The notes: generated from the sequence alone by a model not told the origin. Counted from the first letter of the stretch, positions 6,261-16,053 are shown. The stretch is 64,000 nt of DNA from Pseudomonas_S sp047607345 (GCA_047607345.1 JASGDF010000139.1:13103-77102), one strand, 5' to 3'. Numbers and translations are program-made.

Positions 6261-8467
6261 TGTATCGCCGCCCCCTCCCCCTGGCCCGCTATACGCTGAG
6301 CGTACTGGCATTGGCTACTTCCGCCATCGTGCATGCTCAGGAGGCGCCCCAGCCCACGGCAAGTGAGTGGGGCACCATCGGCCTGCTGCAGACGCCGACC
6401 GCGCGAATGGGCGAACCAGGCGATATCGCCTTCACCGCATCGCACAACTCGCCCTACAGCCGGTACACATTGGCCGTGCAGCCTTTCAGCTGGCTTGAGG
6501 GATCGTTCCGCTACATCAACGTCACCAATCGGCGTTATGGCTCGGAGAGCCTGAGCGGCGACCAGAACTACAAGGACCGCTCACTGGACTTCAAGATCCG
6601 CCTCTGGCGCGAAAGCCGATGGCTCCCTGAAGTCGCCCTGGGCGCCCGCGACTTCGGCGGAACAGGCCTGTTCTCAAGCGAGTACGTAGTGGCGAACAAG
6701 CGCTTTGGCCCGATCGATGCCAGCCTTGGTCTGGCCACCGGCTATATCGGCAACCGTGGCGACTTCAGCAACCCGCTGGGATGGATCGATGATCGCTTCA
6801 AGACGCGATCCAGCGGCTCCGGCTGGGGCCAGTTCAACGTCAAGTCAATGTTCCGCGGCCCAGTGGGCGTCTTCGGCGGCATCAGCTACCAAACGCCCTG
6901 GGACAGACTGCTGCTCAAGCTCGAGTACGACGGCAACGACTACAAGAACGAGCCCCAGAGCAACGACCTCAAGCAAGACACGCCGATCAACATCGGTGCG
7001 GTCTTCTCGGTCAATCGCAATATCCAGATCACCGCTGCATGGGAACGCGGCAATACCGCGATGTTCGCGCTCACCCTGCGCGGCAACCCCGTCACCTCGC
7101 CCGCGATGACCAAGCTGCTGGACCCCAGGCCAGAACCTCTGCGTTCGCTTGAAGGCCCGGCGGCATCCATGGAGCAAGCATCGCAGGCCGCCACCCCCGG
7201 TGGTGCGGCGGCAGCGGACCAGGTACAGCAAACAGCGAATCACGCTTCAGCCACCGTGGAAACCACCGATTGGCAGAACGTGGCGAATCGGCTGCGAAAC
7301 AATGCCGGCTTCCGCGTGCAGGAGATATCGCGACGCGGCTCGGAACTGGTGGTGACCGGCGAGCAGTTGCGCTATTTCTATCCATCCCAGGGCCTGGGAC
7401 GCAGTGCCCGCATCCTGGACAACTCGGTTGCCCCGGACATCGAATGGTTCACGCTGGCGACCCATCGTCTCGGGATGCCCATCTCCGAAACCAGTATCAA
7501 CCGCGAGAAGTTCGTCGACTACGTCGATCACCGCATCGACCTGCAGCAGCTCAAGCTGGGCACCGAGCTCAACGCGCCCTCGCAGCAGCCAGCCGAAGTC
7601 CTCTACCAAGCGCCTCTCCGCCGCTATGCCGGCGGCTTCAACATTGGCTACCAACAGAACCTCGGCGGCCCGGATGCCTTCATCCTCTACAGGATCGCGG
7701 CTAACTACACCGGCAGTCTTTTCTTCACACGCAATCTCTGGCTGACCGGTACCGTCAGCGGCAACCTGCTCAACAACTACGACAAGTTCAAGTACGACGC
7801 TCCCAGCAACCTGCCGCGGGTGCGCACCAACCTGCGCCAATACATGACGACCTCCGACGTCACTGTCCCGAACCTGCAGCTGACCACCACAGGCAAACTC
7901 GGACGCGATCTGTACGGGATGGCCTATGCCGGCTACCTGGAGTGGATGTACGCCGGCGTCGGTGGCGAGGTGCTGTATCGCCCGATGGGCGAACCCTGGG
8001 CGATCGGCGTCAATGCGAACTGGGTCAAGCAGCGCGACTACGACCAGCATTTCGGCCTGCGCGACTACAGTATCGCCACCGGCCATGTCTCGCTCTACTA
8101 CACGTTGGACCGGGAAGAACGCTGGATCTCCTCGCTCAGCGCCGGGCGCTATCTCGCAGGTGACTGGGGTGCCACCGTGAACATCGGCCGCGCGTTCAAC
8201 AACGGCGTGACCATGGGGGCTTGGGTGACCAAGACCGATGTATCCGCCGCACAGTTCGGCGAGGGCAGCTTCGACAAGGGCATCTACATCTCGATCCCGT
8301 TCGACCTGATGCTGCCGCGTTCCATGCGTGCGCGCGCCAGCTTCGTCTGGCAGCCACTGATCCGCGACGGTGGCGCGATGCTCGCGCGTAAATATGCGCT
8401 GTACAACCTCACCAGCGATCGCGATGAGCGGTTCTTCTACGATAATCTGGATAAAATCGATAGATAA
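6260..8467 (+). CDS. gfcD: YjbH/GfcD-family outer-membrane beta-barrel protein
   Basis: 735 aa, with signal peptide ending near 'AIVHAQE'. The start of the mature chain ('SEWGTIGLLQTPTARMGEP') is the hallmark of YjbH/GfcD. The remainder has many alternating amphipathic strands ('LAVQPFSWLEGSFRYINV'). A low-complexity Ala/Gln linker near residues 305-335 separates two barrel-like halves, followed by 'GFNIGYQQNLGGPDAFILY'. The protein ends with a YDNLDKIDR tail rather than the common terminal Phe. GfcD is predicted to be an outer-membrane component needed for secretion of group 4 capsule. Last gene of the + operon; hairpins follow. Confidence 0.87.
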   Translation: MYRRPLPLARYTLSVLALATSAIVHAQEAPQPTASEWGTIGLLQTPTARMGEPGDIAFTASHNSPYSRYTLAVQPFSWLEGSFRYINVTNRRYGSESLSGDQNYKDRSLDFKIRLWRESRWLPEVALGARDFGGTGLFSSEYVVANKRFGPIDASLGLATGYIGNRGDFSNPLGWIDDRFKTRSSGSGWGQFNVKSMFRGPVGVFGGISYQTPWDRLLLKLEYDGNDYKNEPQSNDLKQDTPINIGAVFSVNRNIQITAAWERGNTAMFALTLRGNPVTSPAMTKLLDPRPEPLRSLEGPAASMEQASQAATPGGAAAADQVQQTANHASATVETTDWQNVANRLRNNAGFRVQEISRRGSELVVTGEQLRYFYPSQGLGRSARILDNSVAPDIEWFTLATHRLGMPISETSINREKFVDYVDHRIDLQQLKLGTELNAPSQQPAEVLYQAPLRRYAGGFNIGYQQNLGGPDAFILYRIAANYTGSLFFTRNLWLTGTVSGNLLNNYDKFKYDAPSNLPRVRTNLRQYMTTSDVTVPNLQLTTTGKLGRDLYGMAYAGYLEWMYAGVGGEVLYRPMGEPWAIGVNANWVKQRDYDQHFGLRDYSIATGHVSLYYTLDREERWISSLSAGRYLAGDWGATVNIGRAFNNGVTMGAWVTKTDVSAAQFGEGSFDKGIYISIPFDLMLPRSMRARASFVWQPLIRDGGAMLARKYALYNLTSDRDERFFYDNLDKIDR

Positions 8468-8477
8468 TACATACGCA

Positions 8478-8496
8478 TTCCCGCTATATGCGGGAA
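8478..8496 (+). terminator. Small hairpin after gfcD
   Basis: TTCCCGC - TATAT - GCGGGAA, 7-bp stem, 10 nt beyond the gfcD stop, followed by GCTTT. No long T run, so weak as a terminator. Confidence 0.4.
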
Positions 8497-8605
8497 GCTT
8501 TGCGGTGGGCTCAATGTGATAACGTCAAGCACATTCGACATGTTCAACCTGCGTCCCATCCGCTGTCTGGACATCTGCACGCACGCATCTGGAGAAATTC
8601 AAGCA

Positions 8606-8642
8606 AAATGCAAACGGCGGCCATAGGCCGCCGTTTGCATTT
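8606..8642. terminator. Long perfect hairpin between convergent operons
   Basis: A 17-bp perfect stem (AAATGCAAACGGCGGCC and complement) with an ATA loop, with A-rich and T-rich ends on both strands. It sits between the end of the + gfc operon and the end of the - rmlBACD operon and is likely a bidirectional terminator. The rest of 8468-8769 shows no gene. Confidence 0.75.
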
Positions 8643-8769
8643 CTACGCCTGATTTTACTGCGCTGCGATGAGATCAACAGGTAACCTCATCACGAGAAAA
8701 AGACATCGGCAATGGCAAGGCCATTGTTTCTAGAGCACCGAGCAACCGCTGCGACCACAACAAAAACGA

Positions 8770-9669
8770 TCAAGCCACCGCTGATACCTCATCCAGCACA
8801 CGCTCCAGCCCCTGCTCCCAGCCGGGCAACACCACGCCAAAGTCGCGTTCCAGGCTCGCCGTATCCAGTCGCGAATAGGCCGGCCGCCGGGCCGGTGTCG
8901 GATATTCGCTCGTGCCGATCGGCTGCACGCTTGGCACCCTTTTAATCAATCCTCGTGCAGCTGCCCGCGCGAATATCCCCTCGGCGAACCCATGCCAGCT
9001 GGTCTGCCCACCGGCGGTGAGATGCCAGGTACCCGAGAACTCGCCCGGATGCCGCAGCGCCTGCAGGGTAATCCCGGCGATCAGCGCTGCCGGCGTCGGG
9101 GTACCGATCTGGTCGGCGACTACCTTCAGCTCGTCGCGCTCGGCCCCGACCCGGAGCATCGTGCGCAGGAAGTTGTGTCCATGCGCGGCGTACACCCAGG
9201 CGGTACGGAAGATCAAATGGCGGCCATTCGCGGCCCTGATCGCCTCCTCGCCGGCTAGCTTGCTTTCGCCATACACACCCAGCGGCGCAGTCGCATCGTC
9301 TGGCCGATACGGCCGCGTACCCTGCCCATCGAACACGTAATCCGTAGAGTAGTGCACCAACGGCACAGCATTGGCCGCACACCAACGCGCCAACACGCCC
9401 GGTGCCTCGGCATTGGCCCGGAATGCTGCCTCACGCTCACTCTCAGCCTTGTCCACCGCCGTATACGCGGCCGCATTGATCACCTGAACCGGGCGGATCC
9501 GCTCCAGCAACGGCCCCAACGTGTCGGGACGATCGAAGTCGGCCTGCTCGCAGGCAGCACCATTGGGTAGGCGCCCACTCCTCGTGGTCGCCACCACATC
9601 CTCGCCGGCCAGCGCGCGTAACAGTTCTTGCCCGACCTGACCGTTACCACCCAGTACTAGCACCGTCAT
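8770..9669 (-). CDS. rmlD: dTDP-4-dehydrorhamnose reductase
   Basis: 299 aa, extended SDR fold. The NAD(P)-binding motif GGNGQVG is at residues 7-13, the catalytic Tyr/Lys pair in 'YGESKLAGEEA', and 'NAAAYTAVDKAESE' is diagnostic of RmlD. It performs the last step of dTDP-L-rhamnose synthesis (NADPH reduction of dTDP-4-keto-rhamnose). Its ATG overlaps the rmlC stop (ATGA), so the two are translationally coupled. The supplied rhamnose would feed the glycosyltransferases of this cluster and possibly LPS. Confidence 0.96.
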   Translation of the reverse strand: MTVLVLGGNGQVGQELLRALAGEDVVATTRSGRLPNGAACEQADFDRPDTLGPLLERIRPVQVINAAAYTAVDKAESEREAAFRANAEAPGVLARWCAANAVPLVHYSTDYVFDGQGTRPYRPDDATAPLGVYGESKLAGEEAIRAANGRHLIFRTAWVYAAHGHNFLRTMLRVGAERDELKVVADQIGTPTPAALIAGITLQALRHPGEFSGTWHLTAGGQTSWHGFAEGIFARAAARGLIKRVPSVQPIGTSEYPTPARRPAYSRLDTASLERDFGVVLPGWEQGLERVLDEVSAVA

Positions 9670-10223
9670 GGCGTGTACACCGGCAGGCGTTCGTCAGCGA
9701 TCTGCTCCAAATAGGGCGCCGCCGCATCCTTGCCCGACAGCACCGGCTCGCTGATCGGCCAGTCCACCCCAATGGCGCCATCATTCCAGCGCACGCCGGC
9801 ATCGGCCTCCTTGACGTAGACATCGGTGCACAGATAGCTGAACACCGCCCTCTCGGACAACACCGCAAATCCATGCGCGAAGCCCTCCGGAATCCAGAAC
9901 TGGCGCCGGTTCTCGGCGCTAAGCACCACCGCCTCCCACTTGCCGAAAGTCGGCGAGCCGCGGCGAATGTCCACGGCCACATCGTACACCTCGCCTTCGA
10001 GCACGCTCACCAGCTTGCCCTGCGGCCGCGGCCACTGGTAGTGCAGGCCACGCAACACACCGCGCACGGAAGTGGACACGTTGCTCTGCACGAACCGGGT
10101 CGGCAACCCATGCTGGCCGAAGCGCTCGGCGTTCCAGGTCTCGAAGAACACCCCACGCTCGTCGCCGAACACCGCCGGCTCGATCACCACACACCCGGAA
10201 AGACTCGTCTCGATGATCTTCAT
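9666..10223 (-). CDS. rmlC: dTDP-4-dehydrorhamnose 3,5-epimerase
   Basis: 185 aa from the ATG at 10223, which overlaps the rmlA stop (ATGA); the longer upstream frame is rejected because it lies inside rmlA. Cupin-fold RmlC motifs are visible: 'ERGVFFETWNAERF', 'QSNVSTSVRGVLRGLHYQ' (the catalytic His lies in GLHYQ) and 'IPEGFAHGFAVLSE'. It epimerises dTDP-4-keto-6-deoxyglucose at C3 and C5. Length matches the family (about 183). Confidence 0.96.
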   Translation of the reverse strand: MKIIETSLSGCVVIEPAVFGDERGVFFETWNAERFGQHGLPTRFVQSNVSTSVRGVLRGLHYQWPRPQGKLVSVLEGEVYDVAVDIRRGSPTFGKWEAVVLSAENRRQFWIPEGFAHGFAVLSERAVFSYLCTDVYVKEADAGVRWNDGAIGVDWPISEPVLSGKDAAAPYLEQIADERLPVYTP

Positions 10224-11110
10224 CACTTCACCACGCCTCGCTTGAGCAGGTCCTGCAAATATTGGCCATAGCCGTTCTTTGACAGCGGCTTGGCCAGCGC
10301 TTCCAGTTGTCCTGCATCGATCCAGCCCTGGCCGTAGGCGATCTCTTCTGGGCAACTCACCTGCAAGCCCTGGCGCGCCTGGATCGTCTCGATGAAGTTG
10401 GCCGCCTCGTGCAGCGACTGGTGAGTACCGGTGTCGAGCCAGGCATAGCCACGGCCCAGCGCTTCCAGGTGCAGTGCTCCTTCCTCCAGATAACGCCGGT
10501 TGAGATCGGTGATCTCCAACTCGCCGCGCGGCGAAGGCCTGAGTTCGGCCGCATAATCCGGCGCCTTGCCGTCATAGAAGTACAGTCCGGTGACCGCGTA
10601 GTTCGAACGCGGCCTGGCCGGCTTCTCCTCGATGTCGATCACCTTACCTTGCGCATCGAACTCGGCCACGCCGTAGCGCTCCGGATCGTTGACCCAGTAG
10701 CCGAACACCGTAGCGCCATCGACACGTTCATCGGCGCGCTTAAGCGTCTCGGTCAGGCCGTGGCCATGGAAGATGTTGTCGCCCAACACCAGGCAGCTGG
10801 GCTGGCCGGCGACAAATTCGCGGCCGATCAGATAGGCCTGGGCCAGGCCGTCGGGGCTGGGCTGCACCGCGTACTGGATGTCCATGCCCCACTGCGAGCC
10901 GTCGCCCAGCAACTGCTGGAACAAGGCTTGCTCATGTGGGGTATTGATGATCAGCACCTCGCGGATCCCGGCCAGCATCAGCACGCTGAGCGGGTAGTAG
11001 ATCATCGGCTTGTCGTAGACCGGCAACAGCTGCTTGCTGACGCCGCGGGTGATCGGATACAGCCGGGTGCCGGATCCACCGGCCAGGATGATGCCTTTGC
11101 GTTGTGTCAT
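10223..11110 (-). CDS. rmlA: Glucose-1-phosphate thymidylyltransferase
   Basis: 295 aa. The nucleotidyltransferase signature 'GIILAGGSGTRLYPITRGV' opens the protein; 'KQLLPVYDKPMIYYPLSVLM' and 'VLGDNIFHGHGL' are RmlA-specific. It makes dTDP-glucose from dTTP and Glc-1-P, the committed and usually dTDP-rhamnose-inhibited step. Second gene of the rmlBACD operon, 75 nt after rmlB. Confidence 0.97.
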   Translation of the reverse strand: MTQRKGIILAGGSGTRLYPITRGVSKQLLPVYDKPMIYYPLSVLMLAGIREVLIINTPHEQALFQQLLGDGSQWGMDIQYAVQPSPDGLAQAYLIGREFVAGQPSCLVLGDNIFHGHGLTETLKRADERVDGATVFGYWVNDPERYGVAEFDAQGKVIDIEEKPARPRSNYAVTGLYFYDGKAPDYAAELRPSPRGELEITDLNRRYLEEGALHLEALGRGYAWLDTGTHQSLHEAANFIETIQARQGLQVSCPEEIAYGQGWIDAGQLEALAKPLSKNGYGQYLQDLLKRGVVK

Positions 11111-11185
11111 GGAGATGAGGTCCTTATCAACATGGCAGATCGGCCCGCACGAACGTGCGGGTATCGACGTGAAGGAGGAAAATGG

Positions 11186-12241
11186 TCAGGCCGAGGTGCC
11201 GATACGCTGCAGGCGATAGCTGCCACTGAGCACACCGTTCACCCATTCCTGGTTGGCCAGGTACCAATCCACGGTGTAGGCGATGCCCTGCTCGAAGGTG
11301 TACTTCGGCTCCCATCCCAGCTGTTCCTTTAGCTTGGTGGCATCGATGGCATAGCGCCGGTCGTGGCCAGGCCGATCCGCCACGTAGGTGATCTGAGTGG
11401 CGCGCGACTGCCCATCCTCGCGTGGACGACGCTCGTCGAGCAGCGCGCAGATCGCCTGCACCACCTGGATGTTCTCGCGCTCGGAGTTGCCGCCGACGTT
11501 GTAGGTCTCACCGACCTGGCCCTTGGCCAGCACCGTGCGGATCGCCTCGCAGTGGTCGGAGACGAACAACCAGTCGCGCACCTGCTTGCCGTCGCCGTAC
11601 ACCGGCAGCGGCTCGCCGGCCAGCGCCTTGGCGATCACCAGCGGGATCAGCTTTTCCGGGAAGTGATAAGGGCCGTAGTTGTTTGAGCAGTTGGTGGTCA
11701 GCACCGGCAACCCGTAGGTGTGGTGGAACGCCCGCACCAGGTGATCGGAGGCCGCCTTCGAGGCCGAGTACGGCGAGTTGGGTGCGTACGGGGTGGTCTC
11801 GGTGAACTTGCCGGTCTCCCCAAGCGTGCCGTAGACCTCGTCAGTGGAGACATGCAGAAAGCGGAACGCCTCACGCTTGCCTTCCGGCAACGCCTTCCAA
11901 TAGTCGCGCACCGACTCCAGCAACCCCAACGTGCCGACCACATTGGTCTGCACGAATGCGCCCGGACCGTCGATGGAGCGATCCACGTGGCTTTCGGCGG
12001 CGAAGTTCAGCACCGCGTCCGGCTGATGCTCGGTGAGCAGGCGGCTGACCAGTTCACGATCGCCGATGTCCCCCTGAACGAACACGTGGTCGGGATTGCC
12101 TTCCAGCGAAGCCAGCGTGTCCAGGTTGCCGGCGTAGGTCAGTACATCCAGGTTGACGACCTTCACGCCCCGCGAAACCGCCTCCAGCACGAAGTTGCCA
12201 CCGATGAAGCCGGCGCCGCCGGTTACGAGCCAAGTTGGCAT
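11186..12241 (-). CDS. rmlB: dTDP-glucose 4,6-dehydratase
   Basis: 351 aa. NAD-binding TGGAGFIG near the N-terminus, the 'STDEVYGTLG' motif with the catalytic Thr-Asp-Glu, and the 'YSASKAASDHLVRAF' Tyr-x3-Lys. It converts dTDP-glucose to dTDP-4-keto-6-deoxyglucose. The start is set by a strong ribosome site (AGGAGG, 5 nt before the ATG at 12241); a TTG one codon upstream is less likely. First gene of rmlBACD. About 120 nt of A/T-rich DNA precede it and may carry its own promoter, but I could not define convincing -35/-10 boxes. Confidence 0.97.
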   Translation of the reverse strand: MPTWLVTGGAGFIGGNFVLEAVSRGVKVVNLDVLTYAGNLDTLASLEGNPDHVFVQGDIGDRELVSRLLTEHQPDAVLNFAAESHVDRSIDGPGAFVQTNVVGTLGLLESVRDYWKALPEGKREAFRFLHVSTDEVYGTLGETGKFTETTPYAPNSPYSASKAASDHLVRAFHHTYGLPVLTTNCSNNYGPYHFPEKLIPLVIAKALAGEPLPVYGDGKQVRDWLFVSDHCEAIRTVLAKGQVGETYNVGGNSERENIQVVQAICALLDERRPREDGQSRATQITYVADRPGHDRRYAIDATKLKEQLGWEPKYTFEQGIAYTVDWYLANQEWVNGVLSGSYRLQRIGTSA

Positions 12242-12362
12242 CAAGTCCTCCTAAGATAAAGTAAATTATTGAGAGATAACACAGTATTCGAATCAGCCTG
12301 CGAAACTATTGACTAATCTACTCCGATCCTGATCCCTGCGATCGCGCCGCATGCACAGTTGG

Positions 12363-13994
12363 TCACCGCAGGTTACTGCACGACTTGTTGGAACGCGCAT
12401 CGGCAATTGACGTGCAGACTGCAATACCGGCTGTTTTGTAGAACGCTGGAACCATCACATATCCAGAGGGCACCCTGATAGTGGACAAAGGTCCAGCATG
12501 GGCGCCGTTGAGCGCATTTGCCGCATCCGGCAGGAACGGCCGTAGATCATCAGATACTACCTTGTAGGTCAATACGACCTTGGGCCGCAAGGACAGCGTG
12601 GATTCTTCAACCTTGTATTCGGAAAGCCACTTCAGATTCTCCGGAGACTTCACCAGATCATAGTTGGCCCAGTTTCGATCATTGTCGTTGGACGACAGAC
12701 TCAATCCAAAAACGTAGACTCCACGGGATCCGTTCGAAAGCAATGAGGTTATTCCCGACCAAAGATCGTCGCTGTCTTTATATCCCACATAATTGTTTTT
12801 TTTTGCATCGTGGCTGTATTCGGTCGTCAGCACCCAGGTAGGGCGCCGACTTTGAGACGCCTCGACGTATGCTTGGAGCGCATTGAACCTGAGAAGGTTC
12901 GAGCCGCTTCCATAGCTATCGGCGCCTAGTCCATCAAAACCAAGCTTCGGATCGAGCGATATCCATATCCGCGTAGCCTGCCGGTGCCGTTTGGCGACGA
13001 TTGGTATTCCGCTTATCTGCCTGATCTTTTCAAGATTCTCGTATATTTTGGAACGCAGGACATCATCTATGGCTTCTTTTGTGCTCTTCCAAGACGAAGC
13101 ACTGGAAGAGCCTACGATCGCCTTGTTGGTAGCTAGGTCTATGGCGATATTGCTGGTGACGGGAAGCACGTTGACTTCGTTGCTGGCCCCGCCCCTCGCG
13201 GCAAGCCAGGCAGCATATTCCTTCCCCCACTTTTCCGGCGATGGCCAGAAATTGGCCGGCGGCGAATACTCGTTACCCATTGGATCGAGCAGTAACCTGT
13301 AGCCGGCCCCTGGCCTTATGGACTTGAGCCAAGCCAGAAGTTTATCGGGATTTTCAGCTATCCAATTATGCGTAACGACCGCAGGAACGATCTTGACGGT
13401 GTCGCCTCGCCTTATCACAGCATCGCTAATGGTGGCAGAGTTGGCCGTCCACTGGATATTTCCTACTTTGTACTTCCCGGAACGGTTGTAAACGAGGTAT
13501 AGCCCACTTTTTTCTAGCTGGATGCTTTTAGGTAACTTCTTGGACATGTCCACCGAGGCCTTGCCGTCTTCGCCAGCAACCGCGATATAAGCCGCGGGAT
13601 CTATATAGTAGCCGCGCGCATCTGCTTTCATTGAAACCGGCGCCTGTATGCCATACCTGAATCCAAGCTCCTCTAGAAGATCGATCACTTTCTGGAAATC
13701 GCCTGGAGTAGCTCGCGTAAAAGACGCATTCACATAAATGTCACGAACACCGGCACTACGGATCTTCTGAAGGGTTTGCCTATCCCAGCTCAAGTTCGCA
13801 GCGGTTGGATTGGATACGTAACGTGATACGAACATTCCACCTATAGGAATATAGCGCTCACCATCCCAAATCATGGAATGGTCGTCTGAAATATGCCACT
13901 CGTGCTTTTTCCCCGCCGAATCCTGATACACCCCTGCGTACGTCGGGAAGGAAAGGCACAGCGCGATCGCTACAGTAGCAAGCAGCTTAGTCAT
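12363..13994 (-). CDS. Secreted glycoside-hydrolase-like protein of unassigned family
   Basis: 543 aa with a clear signal peptide (cleavage near 'PTYAG', residue 20). I do not recognise a named family. The pattern suggests a clan GH-A type (beta/alpha)8 barrel: an opening 'WDGERYIPIGGMFVSRY' (43-59) like the first strand of such enzymes, an Asn-Glu pair at 241-242 ('DPMGNEYSPP') where the acid/base would be, 'FDGLGADSYG' at 353-362, and a Glu at 392 ('WVLTTEYSHD') where the nucleophile would be. Two extra cysteines near the C-terminus (C527, C539) may form a disulfide. A plausible role is trimming or lysing the polymer made by this locus. The assignment is inference from motif spacing. Its DNA is less GC-rich than rmlBACD next door. 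Confidence 0.55.
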   Translation of the reverse strand: MTKLLATVAIALCLSFPTYAGVYQDSAGKKHEWHISDDHSMIWDGERYIPIGGMFVSRYVSNPTAANLSWDRQTLQKIRSAGVRDIYVNASFTRATPGDFQKVIDLLEELGFRYGIQAPVSMKADARGYYIDPAAYIAVAGEDGKASVDMSKKLPKSIQLEKSGLYLVYNRSGKYKVGNIQWTANSATISDAVIRRGDTVKIVPAVVTHNWIAENPDKLLAWLKSIRPGAGYRLLLDPMGNEYSPPANFWPSPEKWGKEYAAWLAARGGASNEVNVLPVTSNIAIDLATNKAIVGSSSASSWKSTKEAIDDVLRSKIYENLEKIRQISGIPIVAKRHRQATRIWISLDPKLGFDGLGADSYGSGSNLLRFNALQAYVEASQSRRPTWVLTTEYSHDAKKNNYVGYKDSDDLWSGITSLLSNGSRGVYVFGLSLSSNDNDRNWANYDLVKSPENLKWLSEYKVEESTLSLRPKVVLTYKVVSDDLRPFLPDAANALNGAHAGPLSTIRVPSGYVMVPAFYKTAGIAVCTSIADARSNKSCSNLR

Positions 13995-14100
13995 ACAAGC
14001 CTCAGATCGACGTATGGACCGTCAGTCCCGCTGATTGATAGGGACTGCACTTGTGAAAGGTATATACCGAACCAGAATGCAGCCATGTCGGTTCAATAAA

Positions 14101-15123
14101 CTAACCCCATTCCTGCGGACAATCTTTTTTCCAATCCAACATTGCATTTTCGAGCGAATACATATAATTATATCCTTGATCAACCAGAAATCGTGGCAGA
14201 ATATTATTGGATCGCACCAGCTTGCGAATCCGTACCGGACTGAAAGGATGGTTGATCCCCAGCGGTTTTGCGACCAGATCGATTGCATAGGCAGCGCAAA
14301 GCAACATCGAATACGGAAGATTGGGCACGACACGCTTGACGCCCGCGACTTTGCAGACCGTCGTTACGTACTCGGAGATCGAGGGGCCCGGATTCATCGA
14401 CCCATTGAATAGCAGCACGCCCTTGCCGCTTTGCAACTGCGATGTGTGCGCCCACCATATGGCGTTGCATAATTCCTTTACATAGATCCCGGCCTTACGC
14501 GTGTGACGATTGGCCATGTATACGAAGTACCCCTTACGCACCGCCTTAACCAAACGGGTGACGTTACCTCCTTCTCCAGGGCCAAATACGACTCCTGGAC
14601 GCGCAATCACCAGCCTGCGATTGGCTGCGTCGCGTGCCTGCCAGATTTGGTGAATTTTCTCGGCGGCGAGCTTCGATGCGCCATAGGCACTGACAGGCAC
14701 TGGCAACGTAGACTCGTCCTTAATCTCTTCGCTCACACCATAGGGCGAAATCGAAGAGGTAAAGGCTATATAGTTGCAATTGACCTGCTCAGCCCACGCC
14801 GTAACATTTTCAGCTCCCTTAAGATTGGTGTCGAAGTACTCCCAGTCCTCGTGTCCAGGCTCGCGATGCACTGCCGCGAAGTTAGCGATAAATCCCACCT
14901 TTTCCGATGGTCGCCATGTAATAGGGCCTCGCACATCGCCCGGCACGAACTCTACCTGATCGGCATATGCAGCTAGCAGCGCATTACGATAAGGGAAGGG
15001 CTTATCCGAGTAAGATTCAAGGTCGTACAGGTAGACCTTTTCAAACAATCTATTTTTAAGCAAATAGTCGGCAAAGAAGCAACCAATAAATCCCGAACCA
15101 CCAAAAATAATAGCACTAGTCAT
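14101..15123 (-). CDS. NAD-dependent epimerase/dehydratase (extended SDR)
   Basis: 340 aa. Rossmann motif GGSGFIG at residues 8-14, 'SSISPYGVSEE', catalytic Tyr147/Lys151 in 'YGASKLAAEK', and 'RPGVVFGPGEGGN' typical of nucleotide-sugar SDRs. The exact substrate cannot be read from sequence: 4-epimerase, 4-reductase or dehydratase activity on a UDP- or dTDP-sugar are all possible. It lies between GT2 and the glycosidase-like gene in the EPS cassette and probably provides one sugar of the repeat unit. Confidence 0.8.
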   Translation of the reverse strand: MTSAIIFGGSGFIGCFFADYLLKNRLFEKVYLYDLESYSDKPFPYRNALLAAYADQVEFVPGDVRGPITWRPSEKVGFIANFAAVHREPGHEDWEYFDTNLKGAENVTAWAEQVNCNYIAFTSSISPYGVSEEIKDESTLPVPVSAYGASKLAAEKIHQIWQARDAANRRLVIARPGVVFGPGEGGNVTRLVKAVRKGYFVYMANRHTRKAGIYVKELCNAIWWAHTSQLQSGKGVLLFNGSMNPGPSISEYVTTVCKVAGVKRVVPNLPYSMLLCAAYAIDLVAKPLGINHPFSPVRIRKLVRSNNILPRFLVDQGYNYMYSLENAMLDWKKDCPQEWG

Positions 15124-15141
15124 GTAATTATTTCCAAATTA

Positions 15142-16053
15142 TTAAATCCATCCCATTGCGGCGGCTAGCGTCAGAACCAATCTATCGGATGACCGGCGCC
15201 GTCCGCGCTTGAAAAGAATTGATCCGAGTTTGATCCTACGTTTAAAGCCACGCTCTCTCTCCCATGCTGCCAAAAAATCGGCAGGAATCACGGTAGGATT
15301 AAGAGCACGCGAGACAAATAGCATGTGTTGGACTTGCTTGGCATACCAACCATTGCGGATTAGGCCAAGTCGTTTTTTTACGCCCGCCAGTGCACCACGG
15401 GCCCCAGTATCGTTACCATCGTGCTGACGGTACCTCATAGAGGGTTGGGCATCAAAAAACCACTGCTTGCCCAAGGAACGGGAAATAGCGTAGATCAACC
15501 AATCATGATAATGGACATTTGAGATGTCCACGGCACGATTTCTCAGTAGCTGTTGCACCTGTCTTGCGAAGGGGCCAGCAAGGACGAACGTGCATCCCTG
15601 ACCGGCGCCTTCGAAAAGGAAATCGAGATCGGTCGTGACAGGGTTCTGTTCCAGTATCTTCTCCTTGCCATCGGGCCAGAAAGCAATGACAGACGAAGAA
15701 TACCCACATGCAGTGCTGATCTTCAGAGCCGAGACTGCGCGCAGCATTTTATCGGCATGCCATATATCATCCTGGTCCGCAAACGCAACGTAGTCGACAT
15801 CAGTAAGTTCGGCACCTACAAGCGTGCGAATGAAATTCTGTCCCGCCCCTCCCGACGGCTCGGAAAATGTGACCACTTCAATACGATCGTCATTGAGCGC
15901 GGTCGTAACACACTCGGCCGATCCATCCTTTGAACAGTCATCGCCGATCAAAAGCCGGATGTTTACGCCCTGCTGAGCAAGAATGCTTTCAACCTGCGGC
16001 TGCAACCATTGCCCGCCGTTCCAAGATGCCAGTAGTACCCGTACCGCGTTCAT
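15142..16053 (-). CDS. Glycosyltransferase family 2 (rhamnosyltransferase-like)
   Basis: 303 aa. GT-A fold: 'VRVLLASWNGGQWLQPQVES' at the N-terminus, 'LLIGDDCSKDGS' and the 'FADQDDIWHADKM' block holding the metal-binding aspartates. The DQDDIW pattern is common in rhamnosyl/O-antigen transferases such as the RfbF/RfbG group. It would add one sugar to the undecaprenyl-linked repeat unit on the cytoplasmic face. Start ATG overlaps the preceding GT4 stop (ATGA). Donor specificity not proven; rhamnose is suggested because rmlBACD is in the cluster. Confidence 0.85.
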   Translation of the reverse strand: MNAVRVLLASWNGGQWLQPQVESILAQQGVNIRLLIGDDCSKDGSAECVTTALNDDRIEVVTFSEPSGGAGQNFIRTLVGAELTDVDYVAFADQDDIWHADKMLRAVSALKISTACGYSSSVIAFWPDGKEKILEQNPVTTDLDFLFEGAGQGCTFVLAGPFARQVQQLLRNRAVDISNVHYHDWLIYAISRSLGKQWFFDAQPSMRYRQHDGNDTGARGALAGVKKRLGLIRNGWYAKQVQHMLFVSRALNPTVIPADFLAAWERERGFKRRIKLGSILFKRGRRRSSDRLVLTLAAAMGWI

